A DNA stretch of 64,000 nt from Roseomonas elaeocarpi (GTDB lineage: Bacteria > Pseudomonadota > Alphaproteobacteria > Acetobacterales > Acetobacteraceae): the NCBI RefSeq assembly GCF_042433915.1, contig NZ_JBHLUN010000002.1, positions 434,001 through 498,000 on the forward strand, in the 5' to 3' direction. Positions 18,328 to 26,057 of the stretch are shown piece after piece. Made by a program: the position numbers and the translations under genes. How positions within the stretch are numbered: position 1 is the stretch's first letter; the number at the start of each line of letters is the position of its first letter. The notes below the pieces were generated by a model that saw only the letters and a list, made by a program, of their open reading frames with translations, did not search any database and had not been told where the DNA came from.

Positions 18328-19851
18328 ATGGGTGCCGAGCTGCTGTTCACCGGCAATGACTGGGACTTCGCGACGCTGCGCCGGTCCTACGACGCGATCG
18401 AGCGCATCGCGGAGGAGGAGCTGGGGCTGGAGGTCTACCCCAACCGCATCGAGGTGATCACCGCGGAACAGATGCTCGACATCTACACCGCGCACGGGAT
18501 GCCGCTGACCTATCGCCACTGGTCTTACGGCAAGCGGTTCCTCCAGCACGAGACCAGCTACCGCAAGGGCTATACCAGCCTGGCCTACGAGGTGGTGATC
18601 AACTCCAACCCCTGCATCTCCTACCTGATGGAGGGCAACACCGCCACGATGCAGGCGCTGGTGATCGCCCACGCCGCCTTCGGCCACAACCACTTCTTCC
18701 GCAACAACTACCTGTTCCGGCAATGGACCGAGGCTTCGGCGATCCTCGACTACCTGGAATTCGCCCGCGCCTTCGTCGGCCGCTGCGAGGACCGCTACGG
18801 CGTGGCGGCGGTGGAGCGCGTGCTGGACGCGGCACATTCCCTGTCGCACCACGGCGTCCACCGCCACGGCGGCACGCGGCAGCTGAACCTCGAGACCGAG
18901 GAAAAGCGCCAGCGCGAGCGGCGCGAACATGACGAGCGGATGTTCAACGACCTGTGGCGCACCGTGCCCACCGGCAAGACGGCCACCGGCGTCGACCCGG
19001 TGGTGGAGCGGCGCCGGCGGCTGGGGCTGCCGGAGGAGAACCTGCTCTACTTCCTGGAAAAGACCTCGCCGCGGCTGCAGAGCTGGGAGCGCGAGATCAT
19101 CCGCATCGTGCGACTGATCGCGCAGTACTTCCTGCCGCAGCCCCAGGCCAAGGTGATGAACGAGGGCTGCGCCACCTGGGTGCACCAGCGCATCATGACG
19201 CGGCTGCACGAGACCGGGCAGATCGACGACGCAGCCTTCCTGGAGGTGCTGCATTCCACCAGCAACGTCGTGATGCAGCCGGGCTTCGACCATCCGGCGG
19301 GGGGCGACTTCAACCCCTACGCGCTGGGCTATGCCATGATGAGCGACATCGAGCGCATGTGCCGCGAGCCCACCGAGGAGGACCGGCGCTGGTTCCCCGA
19401 TATCGCCGGCAACGGCGACCCGATCGGCACGCTGCGCCACGCCTGGGCGAACTACCGCGACGAAAGCTTCATCCACCAGTTCCTGTCGCCCGCGGTGATG
19501 CGGCAGTTCAAGCTGTTCCGCCTGCGCGACGACACCACCGAGCCCTTCCTGCTGGTGGACGCGATCCATGACGACCCGGGCTATCGCGAGATCCGGCGCT
19601 CGCTGGCCCGCACCTACGACCCCGGCGAGCACACCGCCGACGTGCAGGTGGTGGACGTGGACCTGGCCGGTGACCGGCGACTGATGCTGGAACACCGCAC
19701 GAAGTCGGGAAAGCTTCTGAACAAGAAGGATGCGGAGCAGACGCTGCGCTACCTGGCGAACCTGTGGGGCTACGAGGTCCGGCTGCAGGAGGTCGACAGC
19801 GCGACCGAGGCGGTGCTGGCGACCCACGTCGCGGGGCCGCTGCGGGTTTGA
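18328..19851 (+). CDS. spoVR: SpoVR family protein
   Basis: A 507-residue protein of normal SpoVR length, named for a cortex defect in Bacillus but common in non-sporulating proteobacteria (YcgB). Typical segments are EVYPNRIEVITAEQMLDIY, the MPLTYRHWSYGKRF block, a His-rich FGHNHFFRNNYLFRQW region (about residues 113-128) and NEGCATWVHQRIM. Its C-terminal part has a cystatin-like beta region. Biochemical function unknown; acts in the same process as PrkA and YeaH. ATG 18328 is preceded by GAGGGGGAG. Its stop overlaps the TTG start of the next gene, implying translational coupling. Confidence 0.94.
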   Translation: MGAELLFTGNDWDFATLRRSYDAIERIAEEELGLEVYPNRIEVITAEQMLDIYTAHGMPLTYRHWSYGKRFLQHETSYRKGYTSLAYEVVINSNPCISYLMEGNTATMQALVIAHAAFGHNHFFRNNYLFRQWTEASAILDYLEFARAFVGRCEDRYGVAAVERVLDAAHSLSHHGVHRHGGTRQLNLETEEKRQRERREHDERMFNDLWRTVPTGKTATGVDPVVERRRRLGLPEENLLYFLEKTSPRLQSWEREIIRIVRLIAQYFLPQPQAKVMNEGCATWVHQRIMTRLHETGQIDDAAFLEVLHSTSNVVMQPGFDHPAGGDFNPYALGYAMMSDIERMCREPTEEDRRWFPDIAGNGDPIGTLRHAWANYRDESFIHQFLSPAVMRQFKLFRLRDDTTEPFLLVDAIHDDPGYREIRRSLARTYDPGEHTADVQVVDVDLAGDRRLMLEHRTKSGKLLNKKDAEQTLRYLANLWGYEVRLQEVDSATEAVLATHVAGPLRV

Positions 19852-20645
19852 AGGCCGGGAAGCTGGTGCGGGCGGCGGCCGCGATGCTCGTCAGCGCCTC
19901 TGCCGTGGTGCTGCCGGCCGGGATGGCGCCGGCCTGGGGGCAGCGGCCCGTCGGGGCGCAGCCCCGGGCGGAGACCGGCCCCGGCCCGGCCGACCCGCGG
20001 CTGCGCTGCATGAGCTACGACCTTCAGGTGCCCACCACGCCCGCGCCGCCCACCAGCGCCCCTGCCCTCAAGCGGCACCTCGACCTCCTGGCGGAAGCCG
20101 AGCGGCTGCGGGCGCCCGGGGCGGTGGAGGTGGTGGCGATCGGGGACTCCATCGTGCAGGGCTGGCCACCCGACCTGCTGCGGCAGGCCGCGGGAACCGA
20201 CCGGGTGCTCAACCTGGGCATCGGCGGCGACCGCTTCCAGCACGTGCTGTGGCGGCTGCAGCCGGCGAAATGGGCCATGCTGCAGCCGCGCCGGGTGATC
20301 CTGCTGCTCGGCACCAACAATCTCGGCGCGGGCGACAAGCCCTGCGCCATGGCGGCGGGGGCGGAAGCGGTGCTGACGCGGCTGCGGGTGCTCTGGCCCG
20401 AGGCGGCGATCACCGCCGTGCCGGTGATGCCGCGCGGCGAGGCGGGCGGCTTCCGCGCCGCCGACCGCGCGGCGTTCAACGCGCTGTTCGGGGACATGCT
20501 GGCGCGCATCCCCCACGCGGCGCCGGTGGCGGGGCTGGAGGCGCTGGCGGACCGGCCGGAGGATTTCGTTCCCGACCGGCTGCACCTGTCGCGCGCCGGC
20601 TACGAGGCGCTGACGGCGGCGGTTGCGGCGGCGCCCAGGCCCTAG
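19848..20645 (+). CDS. Exported SGNH/GDSL-type esterase or lipase
   Basis: About 265 residues with a signal peptide (KLVRAAAAMLVSASAVVLPA, cleavage near APAWG) and an SGNH hydrolase domain. Block I is VVAIGDSIVQGW with the nucleophile Ser; block III is LLLGTNNLG with the oxyanion Asn; block V is PDRLHLS with the Asp and His of the triad. Substrate unknown; deacetylation or ester hydrolysis in the periplasm is expected. I chose TTG 19848, which overlaps the spoVR stop by three bases, because it gives a clean signal peptide; GTG 19866 is an alternative. Its coupling to spoVR suggests it belongs to the stress operon. Confidence 0.8.
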   Translation: MKAGKLVRAAAAMLVSASAVVLPAGMAPAWGQRPVGAQPRAETGPGPADPRLRCMSYDLQVPTTPAPPTSAPALKRHLDLLAEAERLRAPGAVEVVAIGDSIVQGWPPDLLRQAAGTDRVLNLGIGGDRFQHVLWRLQPAKWAMLQPRRVILLLGTNNLGAGDKPCAMAAGAEAVLTRLRVLWPEAAITAVPVMPRGEAGGFRAADRAAFNALFGDMLARIPHAAPVAGLEALADRPEDFVPDRLHLSRAGYEALTAAVAAAPRP

Positions 20646-20879
20646 AACGCGCCGGGCGCCCCGGCGTGGGCGAGACGGCGTGGCTCCGGCATGGGGCTTC
20701 CCCCGGACCCTTCGCTGGCGCGGCTCCATATGTGCCGGGTCTCGCGTCAGGGCCCCTTGTGCGCGCCGCGTTTTCCGGCTCGTCATGCAGCCGCGGCCGG
20801 TTCGATGCCGCGGCGGCCGGGCAGGCGAGTGGCCGGAACGGCGCCGGCGGGCCGGACCGCAGGGAGTGGAGAAACGGCA

Positions 20880-21809
20880 ATGGCGGATCGCGGCGACGAC
20901 GGGCGGCGGATCGTGCTCGACTGGGGCACCAGCAGCTTCCGCGCCATGCTGGTGGACGGCGACGGCCGGGTGCTGGAGCGGGTGGACACCGGGGATGGCA
21001 TCGCCACCGTGGCGGACCGCGACTTCGCCGCCGTGCTGCGCCGGGCGCTGGAGCCCTGGGGCGACCGGGCGCGCGGCTTGCCGATCCTGGCCGCCGGCAT
21101 GATCGGCAGCCGCAACGGCTGGGTGGAGGCGCCCTACGTCGCCCTTCCCGCGGGCGCCAGGGAGCTGGCCGCGGCGGTGCGGCGGGAAGAGGTGCCGGAA
21201 CTGGGCACGATCCGCTTCATCCCCGGCTGCACCGACACCGCGGTTGAGCCCTTCCCGGACGTGATGCGGGGCGAGGAAACGCAGCTCCTGGGCTTCGGCC
21301 TCGAGCGCGACATGGCGGTGGTGCTGCCCGGCACGCACAGCAAATGGGTGCGGGTCGGCGGCGAACGGATCCGGCGCTTCCGCACCTTCGCGACCGGGGA
21401 GCTCTTCGCCCTGCTCTCGCAGCACGCCTTTATCGCGCGCGGGGCGGAAGCGCCGGCGGAGCCCGACGAGGCCGCCTTCCGGCGCGGCGTCGAGGTGGCG
21501 CTGGCGGGCGAGGGCGGGCTGCTGGCGCGTCTCTTCACGGTGCGCGCCGGCTGGCTTTCGGGGGGGCTGCGGGCGGCGGAGATGGGGGACTACCTGTCGG
21601 GCCTGGTGATCGGCGCGGAGTTCCGCGAGGCGCGCGACATGGGCTGGTTCGCCCCTGGCGAGGCGGTGGGCGTGATCGGCGGTGCGGCGCTGGCCCGGCG
21701 CTACGCCCTGGTGGCGGAGATGATGGGCCTCAGGCCCGAGCCCGGGCCGGAGGACGCCGCGTTGCGCGGCTGCCTGCGGGTCGCGGCAGAGATGGAAGGA
21801 ATGGCGTGA
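20880..21809 (+). CDS. dgoK: 2-dehydro-3-deoxygalactonokinase
   Basis: A 309-residue sugar kinase that phosphorylates 2-keto-3-deoxygalactonate in the De Ley-Doudoroff pathway. The N-terminal phosphate-1 motif IVLDWGTSSFRAMLVD (residues 11-26), the AAGMIGSRNGW block and PGTHSKWVRV (about 154-163) are characteristic of DgoK. The frame is open further upstream, but ATG 20880 follows a GGGAGTGGAG ribosome site. Its TGA overlaps the ATG of the aldolase gene by one base, so the two are coupled. No galactonate dehydratase or transporter is adjacent. Confidence 0.93.
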   Translation: MADRGDDGRRIVLDWGTSSFRAMLVDGDGRVLERVDTGDGIATVADRDFAAVLRRALEPWGDRARGLPILAAGMIGSRNGWVEAPYVALPAGARELAAAVRREEVPELGTIRFIPGCTDTAVEPFPDVMRGEETQLLGFGLERDMAVVLPGTHSKWVRVGGERIRRFRTFATGELFALLSQHAFIARGAEAPAEPDEAAFRRGVEVALAGEGGLLARLFTVRAGWLSGGLRAAEMGDYLSGLVIGAEFREARDMGWFAPGEAVGVIGGAALARRYALVAEMMGLRPEPGPEDAALRGCLRVAAEMEGMA

Positions 21810-22429
21810 TGCTGCGTTTCGAGGATGCCCTGCGCGAGATGCCACTGATCGCGATCCTGCGGGGCCTGCGCCCCGAGGAAGCGATCGCGGTGGGCGACGT
21901 GCTGTTCGAGGCCGGGTTCCGGGTGCTGGAAGTGCCGCTGAACTCGCCCGAGCCGTTGCGGAGCATCGCCGCCCTGGTGCGGCACTTCGAGGGCCGCATG
22001 GTGGTGGGCGCCGGCACGGTGCTGGACGCGCGCGCGGTGGCCGACGTGGCGATGACGGGCGCCAAGCTGATCGTGTCGCCCAACTTCGACGCGGGCGTGA
22101 TCAAGGCCACCAAGAGCAGCGCCATGGCCTCGGCGCCGGGCGTGGGCACGGTGACGGAAGCCTTCGCGGCGCTGGCCGCGGGCGCGGACGTGGTGAAGCT
22201 GTTTCCGGCCGAGATGATGCCGCCGGCCGTGGTCAAGGCGATGCGGGCGGTGCTGCCGCGCGAGGCGAATCTTTGCCCGGTGGGCGGCATCACGCCCGAC
22301 AACATGGCAGGCTTCCGCGCCGCCGGGGCGAACTCCTTCGGCATCGGCTCGGCACTGTTCAAGCCGGGCATGACGCCGGCGGAGGTGGCAGCCAGCGCCG
22401 CGCGCTTCGTGGCGGCGGCGCGGGCCTAA
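21809..22429 (+). CDS. dgoA: 2-dehydro-3-deoxy-6-phosphogalactonate aldolase (KDPG/KDPGal family)
   Basis: A 206-residue class I aldolase that splits KDPGal into pyruvate and glyceraldehyde-3-phosphate. Catalytic residues are in place: Glu41 in LEVPLNSP and the Schiff-base Lys130 in DVVKLFPAE. The phosphate-binding end VGGITPDNM and GIGSALFKPG is typical of the DgoA branch rather than the glucose-specific Eda. It starts within the dgoK stop (TGATG). Together the pair completes the last two steps of galactonate breakdown. Confidence 0.92.
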   Translation: MLRFEDALREMPLIAILRGLRPEEAIAVGDVLFEAGFRVLEVPLNSPEPLRSIAALVRHFEGRMVVGAGTVLDARAVADVAMTGAKLIVSPNFDAGVIKATKSSAMASAPGVGTVTEAFAALAAGADVVKLFPAEMMPPAVVKAMRAVLPREANLCPVGGITPDNMAGFRAAGANSFGIGSALFKPGMTPAEVAASAARFVAAARA

Positions 22430-22499
22430 CCGCCGGGAACCGGGCGGGCAGCGGGGGCCGCCCGTTTCGGCCGGGCTGAGCCGGCGTGCCCCGGCCTCG

Positions 22500-22611
22500 C
22501 CCGGTGGCCTGTTCCAGTGGTCTGCCTTCTGAAGTCTGTCCCTGGAGTCTGCCCAGGGAATTTCATCCGGAGGATTTTACCCAGGGGATTTCACCCAAGG
22601 GATTTTGCCGC
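22500..22611. repeat. 14-bp tandem repeat (minisatellite), eight units
   Basis: Eight consecutive 14-bp units fill this stretch. The last four are closest to each other, with consensus GGGGATTTCACCCA; the first four drift toward CTGGAGTCTGCCC-like versions. Every unit keeps a G-rich start and a C-rich end, so each can form a small hairpin. Fourteen is not a multiple of three, and no reading frame here looks coding. It lies between the end of dgoA and the convergent aldo/keto reductase gene. Confidence 0.8.
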
Positions 22612-22647
22612 GGCGGCACGCGAACGGCGCGCCCTCCCCTTTCCGGA

Positions 22648-23478
22648 CTACAGCATCTCCAGCCGCCGCTTGTGGCGCGGCGGTGGAAAGGCGGCGTCGA
22701 GTTCGCGCAGGTCCGCTTCCTCCAATCGGAGTTCCGCTGCCAGGGCGTTGTCGCGCAGGTGCTCGGGGTCGCCGGCCTTCGGGATGGCGATCACGCCCGG
22801 CTGCCGCAGCGCCCAGGCCAGCGCCACGCGCGCCGCGGACACGCCGTGGCGCCCGGCCACCCGCAGCAACGCCGGGTCATGCAGCAGCGCGCCGCCCTGC
22901 CCCACCGGCGAATAGGCCATCACCGGCATCCGCCGCGCCGCGCAGAAGGGCAGCAGGTCGAACTCCACGCCACGCGCCTCGAGATTGTAGAGCACCTGGT
23001 CGGTGGCGCAGTCCGCCAGCGCGGGGCCGAGTTCCTCCAGGTCGTCGACGTCGAGGTTGCTCACCCCCCAGCGGAGGATCTTGCCCGCCGCGCGCAGCTG
23101 CTCGAAGCCCGCCACCGTGTCGCGCAGGGGCACGCTGCCGCGCCAGTGGAGGAGGTAGAGTTCGATCCGATCGGTGCGGAGGCGCCGCAGGCTCGCCTCG
23201 CAGGCCGCGGCCATGCGCGCGGGCGAGGCGTTCTGCGGATACACCTTGCTGACCAGGAAGACCTCGTCGCGGCGGCCCTCGATGGCGGTGGCCACCACCT
23301 CCTCGGCACCGCCCGAGGCGTACATCTCGGCGGTGTCGATCAGCGCGAGGCCGAGATCGAGCCCCAGCCGCAGCGCCCGCGCTTCCGCCGCGCGGTCCGC
23401 GCCGCGCTCGCCCATGTGCCAGGTGCCCTGGCCCAGCACCGGAACGGCGGTGCCGTCGGCGAGGTCGAGTGTTCTCAT
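22648..23478 (-). CDS. Aldo/keto reductase
   Basis: A 276-residue NADPH-dependent reductase with the TIM-barrel AKR fold. The catalytic tetrad is complete: Asp48 and Tyr53 in LIDTAEMY, Lys78 in LVSKVYP, His111 in YLLHWRG. The C-terminal cofactor segment is VIAIPKAGDPEHLRDN (Lys for the NADPH 2'-phosphate). The LHWRG and MAYSPVGQGG patterns place it with the YeaE/2,5-diketogluconate-reductase-like group; the substrate is not predictable. ATG 23478 gives the family start MRTLDLADGTAVPVLGQGTW, and an upstream extension of 17 residues is unlikely. Divergent from the gene at 23578. Confidence 0.9.
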   Translation of the reverse strand: MRTLDLADGTAVPVLGQGTWHMGERGADRAAEARALRLGLDLGLALIDTAEMYASGGAEEVVATAIEGRRDEVFLVSKVYPQNASPARMAAACEASLRRLRTDRIELYLLHWRGSVPLRDTVAGFEQLRAAGKILRWGVSNLDVDDLEELGPALADCATDQVLYNLEARGVEFDLLPFCAARRMPVMAYSPVGQGGALLHDPALLRVAGRHGVSAARVALAWALRQPGVIAIPKAGDPEHLRDNALAAELRLEEADLRELDAAFPPPRHKRRLEML

Positions 23479-23577
23479 GCGGGCCCTCCTCAGCTTCGGC
23501 CGCAGCAGGATCCGGCGTCGCGGCGGCACCGGCGCTTCTCGTGGCGAAGCCGTGGGGGCTGCGCTACATCAGCGCCC

Positions 23578-24240
23578 ATGCTTCCGTCCCGTCTCGCCCC
23601 GCTCGCGATCCTGCTGCCGTTGTTGCCTGTGTTAAGCGGCGCAGCGGCGGCGCAGTTGCCGGGCGGCAGCGCGGGGCGCGACGTCGAGCACGCGATGGAG
23701 GAGATCGGCTCCTGGCTGCTCAGCTGCACCGCCGACCCGATGACCGACCGCAGGACCTGCCGCCTCATGCTGCGGCAGCCGGCGGTGCCGGCGACGTTGG
23801 GACAGTCGGCGCTGACGCTGGAGGTGCTGCGCCGGGGCGATCGCGCGGTGCCCGCGGTCACGGCGCGCGACCTGACGCTGGAAGGGATCGGGCGCGGGCT
23901 GCTGGCCTTTACCGGCACGGCGCAGCTGCGCTTTCCGCCGAATAAGCTGTTCGAGATGCCCTGCGCGCTGGAAGGCCGCTCCGTGGTCTGCGCCCCGCAC
24001 GACGAGGACTCCCCCCGCGCGGCGGCGGAGCTGGCGGCCGCCGACCGGGCGCTGGTGCGGATCGTGGGGCTGGTGCCGGGCGAGTCCGACGGGGTGGCGC
24101 CCACCGAGCTGCGGCTGCGCGACACGGGTGAGGCGGTGGCGCGCTGGCGCGCCCGGTCGCCGCAGGACGAGGCGGGCGCCGGCGCGGGGTTCGACCTGCG
24201 CAACCTCCTGGGCCGGCTGCTGCGCTTCCTGAACGGCTGA
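23578..24240 (+). CDS. Exported hypothetical protein with paired cysteines
   Basis: A 220-residue protein with a signal peptide (SRLAPLAILLPLLPVLSG, cleavage near AAAAQ). The mature part has GSWLLSCTADPMTDRRTCRL with two Cys 13 residues apart, and a second pair in FEMPCALEGRSVVCAP, so two disulfides in the periplasm are likely. This W-x-x-x-C ... C layout resembles invasion-associated locus B (IalB) proteins, but the match is weak and IalB is only a suggestion. The C-terminus is amphipathic (LRNLLGRLLRFLNG). It lies nine bases before the Lrp regulator gene and may share its transcript. Confidence 0.65.
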   Translation: MLPSRLAPLAILLPLLPVLSGAAAAQLPGGSAGRDVEHAMEEIGSWLLSCTADPMTDRRTCRLMLRQPAVPATLGQSALTLEVLRRGDRAVPAVTARDLTLEGIGRGLLAFTGTAQLRFPPNKLFEMPCALEGRSVVCAPHDEDSPRAAAELAAADRALVRIVGLVPGESDGVAPTELRLRDTGEAVARWRARSPQDEAGAGAGFDLRNLLGRLLRFLNG

Positions 24241-24249
24241 GCGCGGCCG

Positions 24250-24738
24250 ATGGCGATCGACGAGTTCGACCGGCGCATCCTGGCGGTTCTCCAGCGCGAC
24301 GCCACGCTGCCGGTGGCGCGGGTGGCGGAGCTGGCGGGGATGTCGGCCACGCCCTGCTGGCGGCGCATCCAGAAGCTCGAGCAGTCGGGGGTGATCCGCA
24401 AGCGCGTGGCGTTGCTGGACCGTGCCAAGCTGAACGTCGGGGTGACGGTGTTCATCGCCATCCGCACCAGCCAGCACAATGCGGAGTGGCTGGAGCGCTT
24501 CCGCCGCGTCATCGCCGACATCCCCGAGATCGTGGACTTCCACCGGATGAGCGGCGAGATCGACTACCTCCTGCGCGCCGTGGTGCCCGACATCGCCGCC
24601 TATGACGGGGTGTACAAGCGGCTGATCGCCGGGATCGACCTGACCGACGTGACCTCGATGTTCGCCATGGAGGAGCTCAAGAGCACCACCGAGGTGCCAC
24701 TGGGCTATGCCGGAGGGAAGGAGGAGCAGGGCTCCTGA
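24250..24738 (+). CDS. Lrp/AsnC-family transcriptional regulator
   Basis: A 162-residue regulator. The N-terminal helix-turn-helix covers residues 4-60 (DEFDRRILAVLQRDATLPVA, MSATPCWRRIQKLEQSGVI), and the C-terminal RAM domain spans about 66-145 (VTVFIAIRTSQHNAEWLERF, DYLLRAVVPD). The CWRR version of the recognition helix is typical of the regulators controlling amino acid catabolism. The natural ligand is probably an amino acid. The stop codon coincides with the first unit of the 15-bp tandem repeat at 24737. Confidence 0.9.
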   Translation: MAIDEFDRRILAVLQRDATLPVARVAELAGMSATPCWRRIQKLEQSGVIRKRVALLDRAKLNVGVTVFIAIRTSQHNAEWLERFRRVIADIPEIVDFHRMSGEIDYLLRAVVPDIAAYDGVYKRLIAGIDLTDVTSMFAMEELKSTTEVPLGYAGGKEEQGS

Positions 24739-24870
24739 GGCCCCTCCCCCTGAAGCAGGTCCCTCGAGGCGGGGCTCCCTGAGACCGGGGGCCCTGAAAC
24801 TGGGGCCCCTGAGGCCAGGTCGTCCGAGGCCGGGTGGTCCGTGGCTGGGTGGTCCGTGGCCAGGGCCGAG
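24737..24870. repeat. 15-bp tandem repeat (minisatellite), nine units
   Basis: Nine tandem units of 15 bp (one of 14), with best-conserved copies GAGGCCGGGTGGTCC, GTGGCTGGGTGGTCC and GAGGCCAGGTCGTCC; the upstream units drift toward GAGACCGGGGGCCCT. It begins inside the stop codon of the Lrp gene. All six frames would give pentapeptide repeats, but none has a ribosome site or a conserved-looking flank, so I treat it as non-coding. Confidence 0.75.
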
Positions 24871-25191
24871 TGCCTTCCCATCTGCGGTGGCGAGCCAAGC
24901 CGGCGGCGCTCCTGCCATGCGCGAGGCGTCAGGACCGAACCCACGGGCAGCGCGAATCCTGACTGGAACGGGTTTACGCCACGGCCTGGTTTCACAGCAT
25001 CCACGTTCCGACGTCGCGATGGAGGAGCAAAATCAATCCCGATTGCTGGCTGAAAGCGGAATGGATGTTCGCCCGGACGCCGTCTTCGGCTCAAACCGGG
25101 AAACACCTCGCGCTCCGGGCTTCCTAGTCTCGCGCCAAGGCCGACGCCCTCGCAGCGGGGTTCGGGCCAGCGCAGACACGGACCCGCCCCC
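24871..25191. other. Intergenic region after the 15-bp array
   Basis: The remaining 321 bases before the cupin gene. It holds the promoter for that gene, but no clear sigma-70 pair, operator or structured RNA could be recognised. A minus-strand open frame crosses it but lacks native codon bias and a ribosome site. Confidence 0.4.
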
Positions 25192-25713
25192 ATGCTCATC
25201 CGCCCGCCCCGTACCACGCTCGACACGCTGCTGGCCGAGGTGGCGCTGGCGGTCCGGGCACCGCTGGCGGCGCGGCCGGCGGCGGTGGCCGAGGCGATCG
25301 GCGCGCACCTGCACGACGCGCAGCTGCTGATCGGCCGCGACCTGCCAGGCTCGGCCGAGCGCTACGTGCGCCACCTGCTGCATTCCGACCCGGCGGGCGG
25401 CTACGCGGTGGTGGCGCTGGTGTGGCGGCCGGGGCAGATGAGCCCGATCCACGCTCACCGCACCTGGTGCGCGCTGGGCGTTCATGCCGGCACGCTGACC
25501 GAAAGCTTCTTCGACGTGGCGCACGAGACCGCCGAGCCGGTCACCACCGCGACGGCGCTGCGCCGCCCAGGCGCGCTGAGCCACGGCGGGGCCGATCCGC
25601 GTTGCGCACACCGGCTGGCCAATCTCGGCTGCACCGAGGCGGTGTCGATCCACTGCTACGGCGTGGGTTTCGAGCGGTTCGGCGAGGGCGTGAACCAGGT
25701 TTACGCGGCCTGA
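25192..25713 (+). CDS. Cysteine-dioxygenase-like cupin (thiol dioxygenase family)
   Basis: A 173-residue cupin with a three-His iron site: His87 and His89 in SPIHAHRTWC, His140 in CAHRLANLG. The first cupin motif continues as GVHAGTLTESF. This pattern belongs to the bacterial cysteine dioxygenase/thiol dioxygenase family, which oxidises cysteine or 3-mercaptopropionate to a sulfinate. Unlike most bacterial members, which have Gly after the Trp, this one has Cys93, and SIHCY places Tyr156 two residues after a His, as in the eukaryotic enzyme with its Cys-Tyr crosslink. ATG 25192 has no strong ribosome site. The Lrp regulator upstream could control it. Confidence 0.82.
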   Translation: MLIRPPRTTLDTLLAEVALAVRAPLAARPAAVAEAIGAHLHDAQLLIGRDLPGSAERYVRHLLHSDPAGGYAVVALVWRPGQMSPIHAHRTWCALGVHAGTLTESFFDVAHETAEPVTTATALRRPGALSHGGADPRCAHRLANLGCTEAVSIHCYGVGFERFGEGVNQVYAA

Positions 25714-26057
25714 GCTGACCGAGGTTTGAGGAAGCAGCGCCCGGGCGGGTGACGCCCGGGCTGGTGGAGGTCCGGCTGGCATCGTCCGGCTCGCTGGCAT
25801 CCCGCCCCGTGGTCCGCCCGAAGGGCTGCGCCCCGGTCCGTCGGGGCCCGTCCGGCACGCGGCCGCGCCAACCCCTTGCCCCTTTCCAGGCGCCGGGTTC
25901 CCCGGCGCGTCCTGCACCGGGCGCGGGGCAGGCGGCCGAGACCGGGCGGCCCTGCGGTGTTGACCCCCCCTGCCGCAGTTGCGAAACACGCCCGGCCCGC
26001 CGGCGTGCCGGGGTGGCGCCGTGCAACCACATCGCGACAAGAGGACGAATCCACGCC
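25714..26057. other. Leader and promoter region of metK
   Basis: A 344-bp gap. TTGACC at 25960-25965 could be a -35 box, with a poor -10 near GAAACA 17 bases on. I compared the last 100 bases with the SAM-II and SAM/SAH riboswitch cores used by alphaproteobacterial methionine genes and found neither. No gene is supported here. Confidence 0.4.

Noticed and set aside
25714..26057. SAM-sensing riboswitch before metK
   Set aside because: The conserved cores of the SAM-II and SAM/SAH classes, the ones expected in alphaproteobacteria, are not present in the leader. A covariance search would be decisive.
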